Source: Deltaproteobacteria bacterium
GTDB lineage: Bacteria; Desulfobacterota; Binatia; Binatales; Binataceae
Direction: 5' to 3'
Assembly: GCA_027317185.1 (NCBI GenBank)
Contig: DAHVFB010000011.1
Coordinates: 1 to 52,469 of the forward strand
Length of the DNA stretch: 52,469 nt
Within the stretch, counting starts at the first letter, position 1. Every line of letters starts with the position of its first letter. A program made the translations under genes and the position numbers. The notes below the pieces were generated by a model, which saw nothing but the letters and a program-made list of their open reading frames with translations, had not been told where the DNA came from and did no database searches. Positions 18,643-27,389 of the stretch are shown here, one piece after another.

Positions 18643-19965
18643 CTACTTCACCGCGCGGCTCAAATCGTCATAGTCCGGCACCGTGACGGCCGCGGGCGAG
18701 ACCGCGATCGTAGCCGCCACCGCCGGTCTGAAGCGGCGCTCGAATTCTCTCGGCGTGAGCCTGGTCTGAGCTGCGAGTTGCGACAGCATCGGCTCCTCGA
18801 AATCCGACGCATTCAGCCGGATCATATAGGAGCGCGCCACCGTGTATGATTCGCTTTTCACATCGACAATCCGCGTGCGAATTCTGCCGGTTGCCGGATC
18901 GAGCAGGTCCGCCAGCTTGACCGGTGTCACACTGCCACCGGTAAGTGCGATCAGCGCGCCCGAGCCGCCGTTTAAGAGATAACGCACGGCGCCGTAGCCG
19001 AGCGTGCGCGTGTATTCGATATCGAAGGGCACCGGCCGCGCGCATCGCAGTTCATAGCCGATATCCTTGGCGATCACGGTGCCGTGAATCCCCAACTCAT
19101 TAATCGTGGTGCGAATTCGATCGCGCAGGAAGGTGGCCAGTGGGATATCCGCGATATGCACATGGCCATAGGCGTCGCGCTGCAGGCTATCGAGCGGCAG
19201 CGTGTCGAGATCGAGCCGCTCGGCGATTCCTTCCGCGACGATCGCGACCCCGTCATCGTGCCCCGCCACCAACCGTTTAACGATCGCGCCGACGATAATA
19301 TCGACCACCAGCCTGAGATCGATCCGGCCCGAGCCGAATTCCTCCGGAATTACTGTGAGCGTCGCCCCGGCCGATTTGCCGATACCCAGGGCTAGCGCAC
19401 CCGCCTTACGTCCCATCGTGACCACCACATACCAGCGGTCGGTGCTGCGCGAATCTTCCATCAGCGACTCGATGATGGTGGTGCCGAATGCACGAGCGGT
19501 CTCGAATCCGAAAGTGGGCACGTTCTCAGGCAACGGCAAATCGTTATCGATCGTCTTGGGCACCGTCGCCACGCCAATCCGGCCCGACGCGCGTTCCGCG
19601 ATACGGGCTGCACCGAAGGTGGTGTCATCGCCGCCAATACAGATCAGATAGCGCACCCCGAGCCGCTCCAGCGCCTCCACCGTGCGCGCGATACTCTCCT
19701 CGTCACTGGCGGGATTGGTCCGTGAGGTGCGAAGAATCGATCCGCCCGTAAAGTGGACGCGGCTTACGTCGGCGATTCGCAACTCGACAGCTTGCGAAAT
19801 ATCGCCCTTGACCAGCCATCGATAACCCTCACGGATTCCGATTACGCGCAGGCCGGAGTTGATCGCCTCGATCGTGGCGGAGGCGATTACGCCGTTGATC
19901 CCTGGCGCGGGGCCACCGCCCACCAGTATCGCCAGTGTGAGCCGATTATCTATTTTTTGAGGCAC
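18643..19965 (-). CDS. pfp: 6-phosphofructokinase, pyrophosphate-dependent type by signature
   Basis: PFK-family enzyme of 440 aa converting fructose 6-phosphate to the 1,6-bisphosphate. Conserved sites are GGGPAPGING (16-25), GGDDT (111-115), PKTIDND (136-142) and MGRKAG (184-189). Two discriminating positions favour pyrophosphate as phosphoryl donor: the second Asp in GGDD, where ATP enzymes have Gly, and the Lys in PKTIDND, where ATP enzymes have Gly. The reaction would then be reversible and serve glycolysis or gluconeogenesis. The start is GTG at 19965. It is divergent from lexA. Confidence 0.9.
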   Translation of the reverse strand: MPQKIDNRLTLAILVGGGPAPGINGVIASATIEAINSGLRVIGIREGYRWLVKGDISQAVELRIADVSRVHFTGGSILRTSRTNPASDEESIARTVEALERLGVRYLICIGGDDTTFGAARIAERASGRIGVATVPKTIDNDLPLPENVPTFGFETARAFGTTIIESLMEDSRSTDRWYVVVTMGRKAGALALGIGKSAGATLTVIPEEFGSGRIDLRLVVDIIVGAIVKRLVAGHDDGVAIVAEGIAERLDLDTLPLDSLQRDAYGHVHIADIPLATFLRDRIRTTINELGIHGTVIAKDIGYELRCARPVPFDIEYTRTLGYGAVRYLLNGGSGALIALTGGSVTPVKLADLLDPATGRIRTRIVDVKSESYTVARSYMIRLNASDFEEPMLSQLAAQTRLTPREFERRFRPAVAATIAVSPAAVTVPDYDDLSRAVK

Positions 19966-20132
19966 GACAAATTCTTCCGCGGTCTGAAGTAAGCACCGCC
20001 TGACGCTTATGACAGATGTGTTTTAGATTACAGATTTCTCTAGCCACCTTATACGGGGAACAGCGCGTATTGAGTTTTCGCCTGATGTTCGCCATGATTG
20101 TACATGAGCGGCGGGAGACGAGGGACTGACCC

Positions 20133-20723
20133 ATGAATACTATCACCAAGCGCCAGAAGCAGATGATCGATTTCATCGATCGGTACATCGAGCAGCACGA
20201 GTACGCGCCCACGCTGGCCGAAATCGGCGAATACTTCGGACTGTCGTCGCTGGCAACCGTGCACAAGCATTTGAAAAATTTGGAAGAGCGCGGGCGTATT
20301 CGCCGCGACCATAACCACAGCCGGGCGCTTGAAATTGTCAAATCCAGCGGTATTCCTTTGCTGGGGCAGGTGGCGGCCGGCGCGCCAATCGAAGCGATTG
20401 AGAATCCCGATACGATTTCCGTACCCGAAGATTTCGTCCGCCGCGGCAATACCTTTTGTTTGCGCGTGCGCGGCGAATCGATGATCGACGAGGGAATTCG
20501 CGATGGCGATTACATCATCGTTGAGGAACGCGAAGCGGCCAGCAATGGGGAAACGGTGGTGGCGTTAATCGGAAATGAAGCCACGGTCAAAAAATATTAT
20601 CGCGAGGATGCGGGACGTATCCGGCTGCAACCGGCCAACACCGCGATGGAACCGATTTACGCAGATGAGCACGATCTGACAATTCGCGGCGTGGTGGTCG
20701 GTCTCATGCGCCATTATCGTTAG
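20133..20723 (+). CDS. lexA: LexA repressor
   Basis: SOS-response repressor of 196 aa. The N-terminal winged helix-turn-helix (residues 1-65) has KRQKQMIDFIDRYIEQ, PTLAEIGEYFGLSS and ATVHKHLKNLEERG. The C-terminal autoprotease has cleavage site A82-G83 in VAAGAPIE, nucleophile S116 in RGESMIDEGI and general base K153 in EATVKKYY. All catalytic parts are intact. The upstream region has no clear canonical box: neither CGAAC-N4-GTTCG nor CTGT-N8-ACAG is present. The sequence around GGGAACAGCGCG to GTTTTCGCC at 20056-20084 is the best candidate for an autoregulatory operator. Confidence 0.96.
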   Translation: MNTITKRQKQMIDFIDRYIEQHEYAPTLAEIGEYFGLSSLATVHKHLKNLEERGRIRRDHNHSRALEIVKSSGIPLLGQVAAGAPIEAIENPDTISVPEDFVRRGNTFCLRVRGESMIDEGIRDGDYIIVEEREAASNGETVVALIGNEATVKKYYREDAGRIRLQPANTAMEPIYADEHDLTIRGVVVGLMRHYR

Positions 20724-20766
20724 GCTGGTTTGCTCCAAATCGGCCCACTCGCCGGCCAGCCCACGG

Positions 20767-21591
20767 TCAGTTTCCTTTCGCAGCCCCGGTGGGCGCCGGC
20801 TGAACTGGAAAATTCACCACGAAACGCGAACCCTGACCGGGCTTCGAGTACACCTCGATGGTGCCTTTCAGAGCTGCTACGCAGCGTTTAACCACCGTTA
20901 ATCCTAACCCTACCCCGCGGTAGCGACGGCGGTTGCTCGAGGAAAGTTGCGCGAACGGTTCGAATATCTGAGCATGCACCTCGCGCCGGAAACCGACACC
21001 AGTGTCGCTGACCTCAAAGCAGATTGCCGGCTGCTCCGGCGTACCGGACTGGCGAATTGCAATAGTCACTCGGCCGGCAGCGGTGAATCGGATCGCATTC
21101 ACGGCCAGATTGGACAGCATCAGATGCAACTGGCGATGACGGGCGCGAATGGTCGGTGGAGCGTCATCAAGTTCAAACTTGAGCTTGAGATTTTTGTCGT
21201 GATTGGCCGCTTCGATTAGCGGCATGATCTCATCGATCAGATCGAGCGTGGCCACCTCGGTCTCCGTATCGGCCTCCGCTTGAGCATCGACCAGCGCGAA
21301 CTCCATGAGGTTCTCGACGATACGCGCGAGTTCCACCGCAGTCACATTCATGCGCGCGATCATCCGGCGCGAGGCAGCTGGCGTGTTTTGCGGCAGGTCC
21401 TCGGGCAACGCATCGAGGTAGCCGAGCAAAATCTGGATCGGCGTGCGCAGTTCGTGCGCGAGCTTGCCCAGCGCCTCGAGTCTGATACCCCCCTGCGCAT
21501 CCTTCAATCGGGAGGAGTCATAGATCGCTGTCGTCCGATTTCTGGACAGCGCCGCTGTCGCTTTTTGATACTCAGTGTTCAATCTCGCCAC
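20767..21591 (-). CDS. Soluble sensor histidine kinase
   Basis: A 274-residue kinase without membrane segments. The H-box is LAHELRTPIQILLGYLDAL with phospho-acceptor H46, the N-box is NLAVNAIRFT, G1 is VSDTGVGF, F-box FEPFAQLSS and G2 RGVGLGLTVV, so all ATP-site motifs are present. Only a short helical N-terminus precedes the H-box, so the sensor input is either missing or provided by a partner. The start is GTG at 21591 with AAAGGG upstream. No response regulator is adjacent. Confidence 0.88.
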   Translation of the reverse strand: MARLNTEYQKATAALSRNRTTAIYDSSRLKDAQGGIRLEALGKLAHELRTPIQILLGYLDALPEDLPQNTPAASRRMIARMNVTAVELARIVENLMEFALVDAQAEADTETEVATLDLIDEIMPLIEAANHDKNLKLKFELDDAPPTIRARHRQLHLMLSNLAVNAIRFTAAGRVTIAIRQSGTPEQPAICFEVSDTGVGFRREVHAQIFEPFAQLSSSNRRRYRGVGLGLTVVKRCVAALKGTIEVYSKPGQGSRFVVNFPVQPAPTGAAKGN

Positions 21592-21903
21592 CCTTTGCCA
21601 GTCGCGGTAGCTTCAGCCACCCCTACATCGCAACCGACATGCCGCACGCTAAAGCATCGGGTGAGATCGCGTAATCGAGAATTGTCTTAGGCAGCGGTGG
21701 AAAAGTACCTAGAACGGCCGGAAAAAACCCCTCGTGCGGCGTTTCGCAAAATCCAAGCTGAAATGCGTTGCAGCGTTCAACGATGATTGGTCCCGCAACT
21801 TTCGCGCTGCCCGGCAAAGGGCGGCTGGATTCTTAGCGCAGTGAAGAACCCCAGGATTCTTCCTGCGCTCAGAATGACAGAATGAGCTTTGAGCAGAGCT
21901 TCC
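21592..21903. other. Intergenic stretch between histidine kinase and cstA partner gene
   Basis: These 312 bases hold no gene I can support. A minus-strand open frame of 64 codons with a TTG start (21623-21817) has no recognisable domain and no ribosome site, and I treat it as doubtful. Near the right end is one copy of the dispersed intergenic repeat (21854-21880). Confidence 0.5.
21854..21880. repeat. Single copy of dispersed intergenic repeat
   Basis: Reads GGATTCTTCCTGCGC then TCAGAATGACAG. Compared with the left arm at 18080, it shares the GATTCTTC start and the CTCAGAATGACA end. An imperfect inverted partner (GATTCTTAGCGCAGTGAAGAA) lies immediately to its left at 21829-21849. Confidence 0.7.
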
Positions 21904-22104
21904 TTAGCAGCAGCGATTGGGACCGCGATAGCGATCGGTCAGTTCGGCCGTCACCATACGCGCCCGTTCGCGCCGCGTGGCCGAGGACTTTCCTTCGACC
22001 CCGAACCGGTTAAGCCGCGCCAGTTCGTTGGCGATCGCGCGAAGCACATACCACGCCTTGACGGAAGCTTTCGCGGGCCGGGCGGGAAACCATGCCGGAT
22101 TCAC
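21904..22104 (-). CDS. YbdD/YjiX-like small protein, cstA partner
   Basis: A 66-residue protein starting at GTG 22104, which overlaps the cstA stop (GTGA). Size, position right after cstA and the terminal Cys-Cys (RGPNRCC) match the small YbdD/YjiX-type proteins that commonly follow carbon-starvation transporters. The sequence itself (WYVLRAIANELARLN, then TDRYRGPNRCC) is only loosely similar to the enterobacterial members. Role in peptide/pyruvate uptake is inferred from the partner. Starts further upstream lie inside cstA and are not needed. Confidence 0.65.
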   Translation of the reverse strand: MNPAWFPARPAKASVKAWYVLRAIANELARLNRFGVEGKSSATRRERARMVTAELTDRYRGPNRCC

Positions 22105-24140
22105 GCGGCGGCCTCCTCGCGACCCGCCATCCGCATGCGCTGACTGATCAGCGTGCGTATCCACAGGCGTATCGAGTCGAGCAAAATGGTCGCCGCCACC
22201 GCGATCAACAGCACCGTCATGGCCGCGTCAATGCGATCATTCCATACCAGGCGCGTAATTTCGGCGATGCGGGCGGTGCCAAGGTTCGGCGCGGTCAGCT
22301 CGATTCCGAGTTTGGCCGCATGGGCGAGAAAGCCAACGTTCGGCGCAGCGCTGAAAAGTTTTTCGAACCCGGCGGTCATCGTAACCGCCACCAGCCAGAC
22401 CAGCGGAATCAGGGTGACGAACGCATAGCGCGCCTTGCCCTGCCGGATCATTGCGCTGGTGGCGACGCACAAGGCGATCGTGGCCAGCATCTGATTGGCG
22501 ATTCCGAACAGCGGCCATAGCGAATTGATTCCGCCGAGTGGGTCGATCGTTCCGAAATACAGGAAATAGCCCCAAGCGCTCACCACGATCGCGGAGCTGA
22601 CCAATATGTTCGCATAGGAGCCGCTACCGGCCAGCGGCGGATAAATCTGTCCAATCAGGTCCTGAAACATGAAACGAGCGACGCGCGTACCGGCATCGAG
22701 CGTACTCAGGATGAACAACGCCTCGAACATGATCGCGAAATGGTACCAAAGCGCGACCACCGCCTGGCCGCCCAGCGTATGCGCGAAAATGTGCGCCATC
22801 CCGACCGCGAGCGAAGGCGCCCCGCCGGTGCGTGCATACAAGGTGGTCTCGCCGATCGATTTCGCCAGCGCGACCATCTGCGCGTTGCTCACCGGAAAGC
22901 CCCATTTGGTAATCCTGGCGCAGGCCGCCGCGCCGGTACCGATCACCCCGGCCGGACTGTTGATCGCGAAATAAACGCCGGGATCCAGCATCACGGCCGC
23001 GATCAGCGCCATCATGGCCACGAACGACTCCATCAGCATACAGCCGTAGCCGACCAGCCGGGCATCGCGTTCCCGTTCGAGCATCTTGGGCGTAGTGCCC
23101 GAGGCGATCAGCGAGTGGAACCCCGAGATCGCTCCGCAAGCCACCGTGATGAAGGCGAAGGGAAACACCTTGCCGCCGAAGATCGGGCCGCTACCGTCGG
23201 TGAAGCGGGTCAGGGCCGGCATCAGGGTGGGCGGATGCAGCGCGATGATACCCACCGCGAGCGCGGCAATAGTGCCGATTTTGACAAAGGCGGAAAGATA
23301 ATCGCGCGGCGCGAGCAGCAACCAGATCGGCAGCACCGAGGCGATAAAGCCGTAGCCGATAATCCACAGCGCGAGCTGCGGCGCGTCCATCGCGAAATAG
23401 CGCCCGAAGCTGCATTCGCCGACGTAGCGGCCGGCGAACACCGCCGCGACGATTAGCGCAACGCCGATCGCTGAGGCTTCGACAATCCGGCCGGGGCGAA
23501 GCTGCGTCATCCAGATGCCGACCAGCATCGCGATCGGAACCGTCAACGCCACGGTCGAAGTGGCCCATACGCTGTGCTTCATCGCGTTGACCACCACCAG
23601 CCCAAGCACCGCGATCAGGATAACCATGATCAGCATCACGCCGAGCAACGCCACCAGGCCACCTACCGGCCCGATCTCGTCGCGCGCCATCTTGCCTAGC
23701 GAGCGGCCGTCGCGCTTGAGCGAGTAGCCCAGGATGATGAAATCCTGCACGCAGCCGCCGAGCACCGCGCCGATCACGATCCACAAGGTCGAGGGCAGGT
23801 AGCCGAACTGCGCCGCCAGCACCGGACCCACCAGCGGTCCGGGACCGGCAATCGCCGCAAAATGGTGACCGAAGGTCACCCAGCGGGTGGTCGGAACATA
23901 GTCGCGGCCATTGGCCAGCCGAATCGCCGGGGTCGGATGCCCGTCGTCGAGTTCCAGCACCCGATCGGCGATAAACCGCGAGTAGAAACGGTAGCCGAGC
24001 GCGTAAATCGAAACCGCCGCGACGATGAACCACAGTGCGTTCGGATGGCGCTCGCCGCGGGCAGTCGCCACGATAGCGAGCGCCCCAGCGCCGGCCAGCG
24101 CAACTATCCCCCAGACGATGATGCGCGGCAGCTTGCTCAT
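22101..24140 (-). CDS. cstA: Carbon starvation protein CstA (pyruvate/peptide transporter)
   Basis: A 679-residue polytopic inner-membrane protein with about 16-18 hydrophobic segments. Family landmarks include YRFYSRFIADRVLELDD near the N-terminus, RWVTFGHHFAAIAGPGPLVGP, AQFGYLPSTLWIVIGAVLGG, QDFIILGYSLKRDGRSLG, AISGFHSLIASGTTPKML and the C-terminal FGIANQMLATIAL. CstA/BtsT proteins import pyruvate and are induced on carbon limitation. The partner small protein follows with a four-base overlap. It is divergent from the aro operon. No CRP or sensor site is obvious. Confidence 0.95.
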   Translation of the reverse strand: MSKLPRIIVWGIVALAGAGALAIVATARGERHPNALWFIVAAVSIYALGYRFYSRFIADRVLELDDGHPTPAIRLANGRDYVPTTRWVTFGHHFAAIAGPGPLVGPVLAAQFGYLPSTLWIVIGAVLGGCVQDFIILGYSLKRDGRSLGKMARDEIGPVGGLVALLGVMLIMVILIAVLGLVVVNAMKHSVWATSTVALTVPIAMLVGIWMTQLRPGRIVEASAIGVALIVAAVFAGRYVGECSFGRYFAMDAPQLALWIIGYGFIASVLPIWLLLAPRDYLSAFVKIGTIAALAVGIIALHPPTLMPALTRFTDGSGPIFGGKVFPFAFITVACGAISGFHSLIASGTTPKMLERERDARLVGYGCMLMESFVAMMALIAAVMLDPGVYFAINSPAGVIGTGAAACARITKWGFPVSNAQMVALAKSIGETTLYARTGGAPSLAVGMAHIFAHTLGGQAVVALWYHFAIMFEALFILSTLDAGTRVARFMFQDLIGQIYPPLAGSGSYANILVSSAIVVSAWGYFLYFGTIDPLGGINSLWPLFGIANQMLATIALCVATSAMIRQGKARYAFVTLIPLVWLVAVTMTAGFEKLFSAAPNVGFLAHAAKLGIELTAPNLGTARIAEITRLVWNDRIDAAMTVLLIAVAATILLDSIRLWIRTLISQRMRMAGREEAAA

Positions 24141-24228
24141 AGCGGCTTAATAGTTGGACCGATCGCCAACCGCAAGCGCCGCGGGGGAAGCCGCTTTCTT
24201 GTCGCTAGCGACTCTGGTTGAATCTGAG

Positions 24229-24250
24229 GTTGCGGCGAACGAGCCGCAAC
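24229..24250 (+). promoter_or_regulatory. Perfect 8-bp hairpin in the aroC leader
   Basis: GTTGCGGC at 24229-24236 pairs with GCCGCAAC at 24243-24250 around a GAACGA loop. It ends 12 bases before the aroC ATG, where no good Shine-Dalgarno follows except GGA at the hairpin foot. It may tune translation of aroC; there is no T tract, so it is not a terminator. Confidence 0.4.
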
Positions 24251-24262
24251 GGAATATATATC

Positions 24263-25429
24263 ATGCTGCGTTTTCTTACCGCCGGAGAATCTCACGGGCC
24301 AGAGCTGGTCGCGATCATCGAGGGCGTACCGGCCGGCTTCGAGATCGATTTGGCGCAAATCAATGGCGATCTGGCGCGCCGTCAGAAGGGCTACGGGCGC
24401 GGGGGCCGCATGCTTATCGAGCACGACGAGGTGCGCCCGGTCTCCGGCCTTCGCTTCGGGCGTTCGATGGGTAGTCCGATCACGTTCATCGTCCAAAATC
24501 GCGATTTCGCGAATTGGGAAAAGCGGATGTCGGCCGATCCGGCGGACCGCGGCGAAGCCAAGGTTGTCACCCGTCCACGCCCGGGGCACGCCGATTTGGC
24601 GGGCGTGCTCAAGTACAACCTGGAGGATATTCGCGACATCCTGGAACGCGCCTCGGCGCGCGAAACCACCGCGCGGGTGGCGGTGGGCGCATTGGCTAAA
24701 CAAATTCTGGCGCCGTTCGGAATTTCAGCGCTGGGCTACGTGGTGCAAATCGGCGCCACGCCGGCGGCGGTGGCGGAGGGAACTTCGATCGCGGAATTGT
24801 CGAGGCTCACCGAACAATCCCAGGTGCGGGTAGCCGATCCGCGAGCCGAAGCGGCGATAATCGCGGAAATCGACGAGTGCAAAAAAAGTGGCGATACGCT
24901 CGGCGGCATCGTCGAAGTGATCGTCGCCGGGCTGCCGGTCGGACTTGGCAGCCATGTGCAATGGGATCGCAAACTCGACGGCCGGCTGGCGCATGCGCTG
25001 CTCTCGCTGCAGGCGGCCAAGGGAGTCGAGTTCGGCATGGGCTTCATGGCGGGGACGATACGCGGATCGCAACTGCATGACGAAATCGGCTATGACGCCG
25101 GCGAGCGCCGTTTCACCCGGCATTCGAACAACTCCGGTGGCACCGAGGGCGGCATGACCACTGGCGAGGCATTGCGCGTGCGGGTTGCATTCAAACCGCT
25201 GTCCACTCTGATGCGCCCGTTGCATTCGGTCGATATTCGAACCAAACAGGGCGCCACAGGGACTATCGAAAGATCGGATGTGTGTGCGATTCCGGCCGCC
25301 GCGGTGATCGCGGAGACCGTGGTTGCGCATGAAATCGCAAGCGCCTTCCTGGAGAAATTCGGCGGTGATTCTCTGGCCGAGATCACGCGCAATTACCACG
25401 GTTATCTGGAACAGGTGCGCAGCTATTAG
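24263..25429 (+). CDS. aroC: Chorismate synthase
   Basis: Makes chorismate from EPSP with reduced FMN, the last shikimate-pathway step. Starting at ATG 24263 gives 388 aa and the family-typical N-terminus MLRFLTAGESHGPEL. Other signatures are GRGGRMLIEHDEV, RPGHADLAGVLKYN, DIRDILERASARETTARVA, the FMN/substrate motif RHSNNSGGTEGGMTTGE and RSDVCAIPAAAVIAE. It heads a compact aroC-aroK-aroB operon, followed by aroK after three bases. The open frame extends 15 codons upstream but that part overlaps the leader hairpin. Confidence 0.97.
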   Translation: MLRFLTAGESHGPELVAIIEGVPAGFEIDLAQINGDLARRQKGYGRGGRMLIEHDEVRPVSGLRFGRSMGSPITFIVQNRDFANWEKRMSADPADRGEAKVVTRPRPGHADLAGVLKYNLEDIRDILERASARETTARVAVGALAKQILAPFGISALGYVVQIGATPAAVAEGTSIAELSRLTEQSQVRVADPRAEAAIIAEIDECKKSGDTLGGIVEVIVAGLPVGLGSHVQWDRKLDGRLAHALLSLQAAKGVEFGMGFMAGTIRGSQLHDEIGYDAGERRFTRHSNNSGGTEGGMTTGEALRVRVAFKPLSTLMRPLHSVDIRTKQGATGTIERSDVCAIPAAAVIAETVVAHEIASAFLEKFGGDSLAEITRNYHGYLEQVRSY

Positions 25430-25432
25430 GAC

Positions 25433-25981
25433 ATGGAACCGAAGCTGGTGCTGACCGGTTTCATGGGAACCGGAAAAAGCCGCGTGGGACGGGTCGCGGC
25501 CGAGCGTCTGGGATGGCGTTTTGTCGATAGCGATCGCGAGATCTCGGCGCGCGAGGGTAAATCGATACCGGAGATTTTCGCGATCGAGGGCGAGACGAGC
25601 TTCCGTGCGATCGAGCGCGAGGTAATCGCCGCGATCGCAAGCGATCCAGCGCCCGCGGTAATCGCAACCGGCGGCGGCGCGATCGCCGACGCGCAAAATC
25701 TTCGCATACTCGAAGAGAGCGGAATTGTTATCTGCCTGACGGCTAATCCCCAGGTAATTACCGAACGCGTCGCCCGTTCCAGTACGATACGACCCAAACT
25801 GCTCGAAGGCGGCCAGCCGCTGCTCGAACGGGTGATGCAATTACTTGATGAGCGCGCTCCAATCTACGCGCGCGCCGCGGCTACGGTCGACACCTCGGAG
25901 ACTTCGATCGAAGAATCGGCCGAACGCCTGCTGGACACCTATTTCGCGATCAGGAACCAACGATGCAAACCTTCCGTGTAG
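25433..25981 (+). CDS. aroK: Shikimate kinase
   Basis: ATP-dependent phosphorylation of shikimate in aromatic amino acid synthesis. Walker A is GFMGTGKSRVG (residues 9-19), the shikimate/Mg site shows D32-S-D34 in FVDSDREIS, substrate-binding ATGGGAI follows near residue 80, and the lid region includes RSSTIRPKL. At 182 aa it has normal length. It sits three bases after aroC and its last 19 bases overlap aroB, indicating coupled translation. Confidence 0.95.
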   Translation: MEPKLVLTGFMGTGKSRVGRVAAERLGWRFVDSDREISAREGKSIPEIFAIEGETSFRAIEREVIAAIASDPAPAVIATGGGAIADAQNLRILEESGIVICLTANPQVITERVARSSTIRPKLLEGGQPLLERVMQLLDERAPIYARAAATVDTSETSIEESAERLLDTYFAIRNQRCKPSV

Positions 25982-27045
25982 AGCTTGGTGCGCGAGCTTA
26001 TCCGGTTCACGTCGGCGTTCATCTGCTCGATGAGGTGGGGAAACTGGCGCTCGAAGCCGGCCTCCACGGCGGACGGGTGGCGCTGGTGACCGATGCCAAC
26101 GTCGGACCGCTGTATTTCGAACGGGTAGCGGACGCGCTCAGCACAGCGAAATTCGATCCGATTAGAATTCAGATCGCGTCCGGCGAGGGGAGCAAGTCAC
26201 TCGCGATGGTGGAGCAGCTTTACGATCGAATGGTCGAGGGCAGGCTTGATCGCAACAGCGCGGTTTTCGCATTAGGCGGTGGCGTGGTCGGCGATCTGGC
26301 AGGATTCGCGGCGGCAACCTTTCTGCGTGGCCTTGCGCTGGTGCAAATTCCGACCACGCTGACGGGACAGGTCGATTCGGCATTAGGCGGCAAGACCGGC
26401 GTGAACCATCGGCAGGGAAAAAATCTGATCGGGGCGTTCCATGAACCGCGCCTGATCGTCGCCGATGTCGAGACACTGACAACGCTCGGCGAGCGTGAAT
26501 TCCGCGAAGGACTGGCCGAGGTGATCAAGTACGGCGCGATTATGGATGCCACGATGATCGACGATCTCGAACGCGATCTGCCGGCGATCATGGCGCGCGA
26601 GCCGCGTCCGATGGAAGAGATCGTGGAGCGTTCGCTCAGACACAAGGCCACGGTCGTTGAACGCGACGAGGCTGAGTCGGGTCTGCGCAAAATCCTTAAT
26701 TTCGGGCATACGGTGGGCCATGCGATCGAAGCCAGCTCCGGCTTCGGTCACTACCTGCACGGCGAGGCGGTGGCGATCGGAATGATGGCGGCGGCGCGTC
26801 TGTCACAAACCTACGCTGGATTGCGCGCGGTCGACGCTGAGCGGCTGCGGGCTTTGCTCAAGATGGCTGCGCTGCCGGTCGAGATGCCGTCGCAATGGGC
26901 CAGTGAGAACTTCGCCAGTGCCCTTAATCTGGACAAAAAGCGATCAGGTTCGAATATTGAATTTATCCTGATCGATCGGATTGGGCACGCACTCACCTAT
27001 AAACTTGATTCCGAGCAGATCATAGCTGAGCTTTCTGCTGACTAA
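25963..27045 (+). CDS. aroB: 3-dehydroquinate synthase
   Basis: Zn- and NAD-dependent cyclase converting DAHP to 3-dehydroquinate. Characteristic segments are VALVTDANVGPLY, the NAD site SGEGSKSLAMVEQLYD, FALGGGVVGDLAGFAAATFLRG, IPTTLTGQVDSALGGKTGVNH, EFREGLAEVIKYGAI, and the zinc-ligand region RKILNFGHTVGHAIE with HGEAVAIGM. Length 360 aa is typical. It begins inside the end of aroK. The remaining shikimate genes (aroA, aroD, aroE) are outside the window. Confidence 0.97.
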   Translation: MQTFRVELGARAYPVHVGVHLLDEVGKLALEAGLHGGRVALVTDANVGPLYFERVADALSTAKFDPIRIQIASGEGSKSLAMVEQLYDRMVEGRLDRNSAVFALGGGVVGDLAGFAAATFLRGLALVQIPTTLTGQVDSALGGKTGVNHRQGKNLIGAFHEPRLIVADVETLTTLGEREFREGLAEVIKYGAIMDATMIDDLERDLPAIMAREPRPMEEIVERSLRHKATVVERDEAESGLRKILNFGHTVGHAIEASSGFGHYLHGEAVAIGMMAAARLSQTYAGLRAVDAERLRALLKMAALPVEMPSQWASENFASALNLDKKRSGSNIEFILIDRIGHALTYKLDSEQIIAELSAD

Positions 27046-27389
27046 AGATGCTTCGTTCTTTGCTCTTTTTATCCCGGACGGCTCCCGGAAATTAGCTTCT
27101 CGTTCCATAACACGGGTTATTTTTCAGAGTTGTGGCTTTATGGCGGTTAATCGGCGTCGGGCAGGGTTGTAATTTTTTTTCGATAGCGCGACACTGAATT
27201 AGGCGGTGGGGGGCTTTTAGAAGCCACCTGGGGGGGAACTTCCCGCCGGTTGATTATCTAGAATCAGCCAGGGAAGTCGAGAGTCATGGGCGGTCCCGAA
27301 TGTTCGGGATAGCGTGCATTGCGGTAACTAGTTTGCCCATGTCTAGCGCATGACGTTGGTGCGCCGAGAACTACCAGGTGAGGATGGAT
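27046..27389. other. Intergenic stretch with T tract and palindromes before HTH gene
   Basis: No gene is supported in these 344 bases. They contain an eight-T run at 27173-27180 without a strong preceding hairpin, a small hairpin GGCTT-TTAG-AAGCC (27212-27225), and two GAA/TTC-type palindromes: GGGAACTTCCC at 27234-27244 and CCCGAATGTTCGGG at 27295-27308. The palindromes lie 80-150 bases upstream of the HTH gene and could be operator sites. The stretch is visibly less G+C-rich than its surroundings. Confidence 0.45.
27295..27308. promoter_or_regulatory. 14-base perfect palindrome, candidate operator
   Basis: CCCGAATGTTCGGG is a perfect inverted repeat with a two-base centre. Its position upstream of a small DNA-binding protein suggests autoregulation; it resembles but does not match Gram-positive-type LexA boxes, whose half-sites are further apart. 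Confidence 0.3.

Noticed and set aside
21623-21817. Minus-strand 64-codon open frame
   Set aside because: TTG start, no ribosome site, no similarity; not listed as a gene.
27173-27180. Intrinsic terminator of the aro operon at the eight-T run
   Set aside because: No convincing stem precedes the T run.
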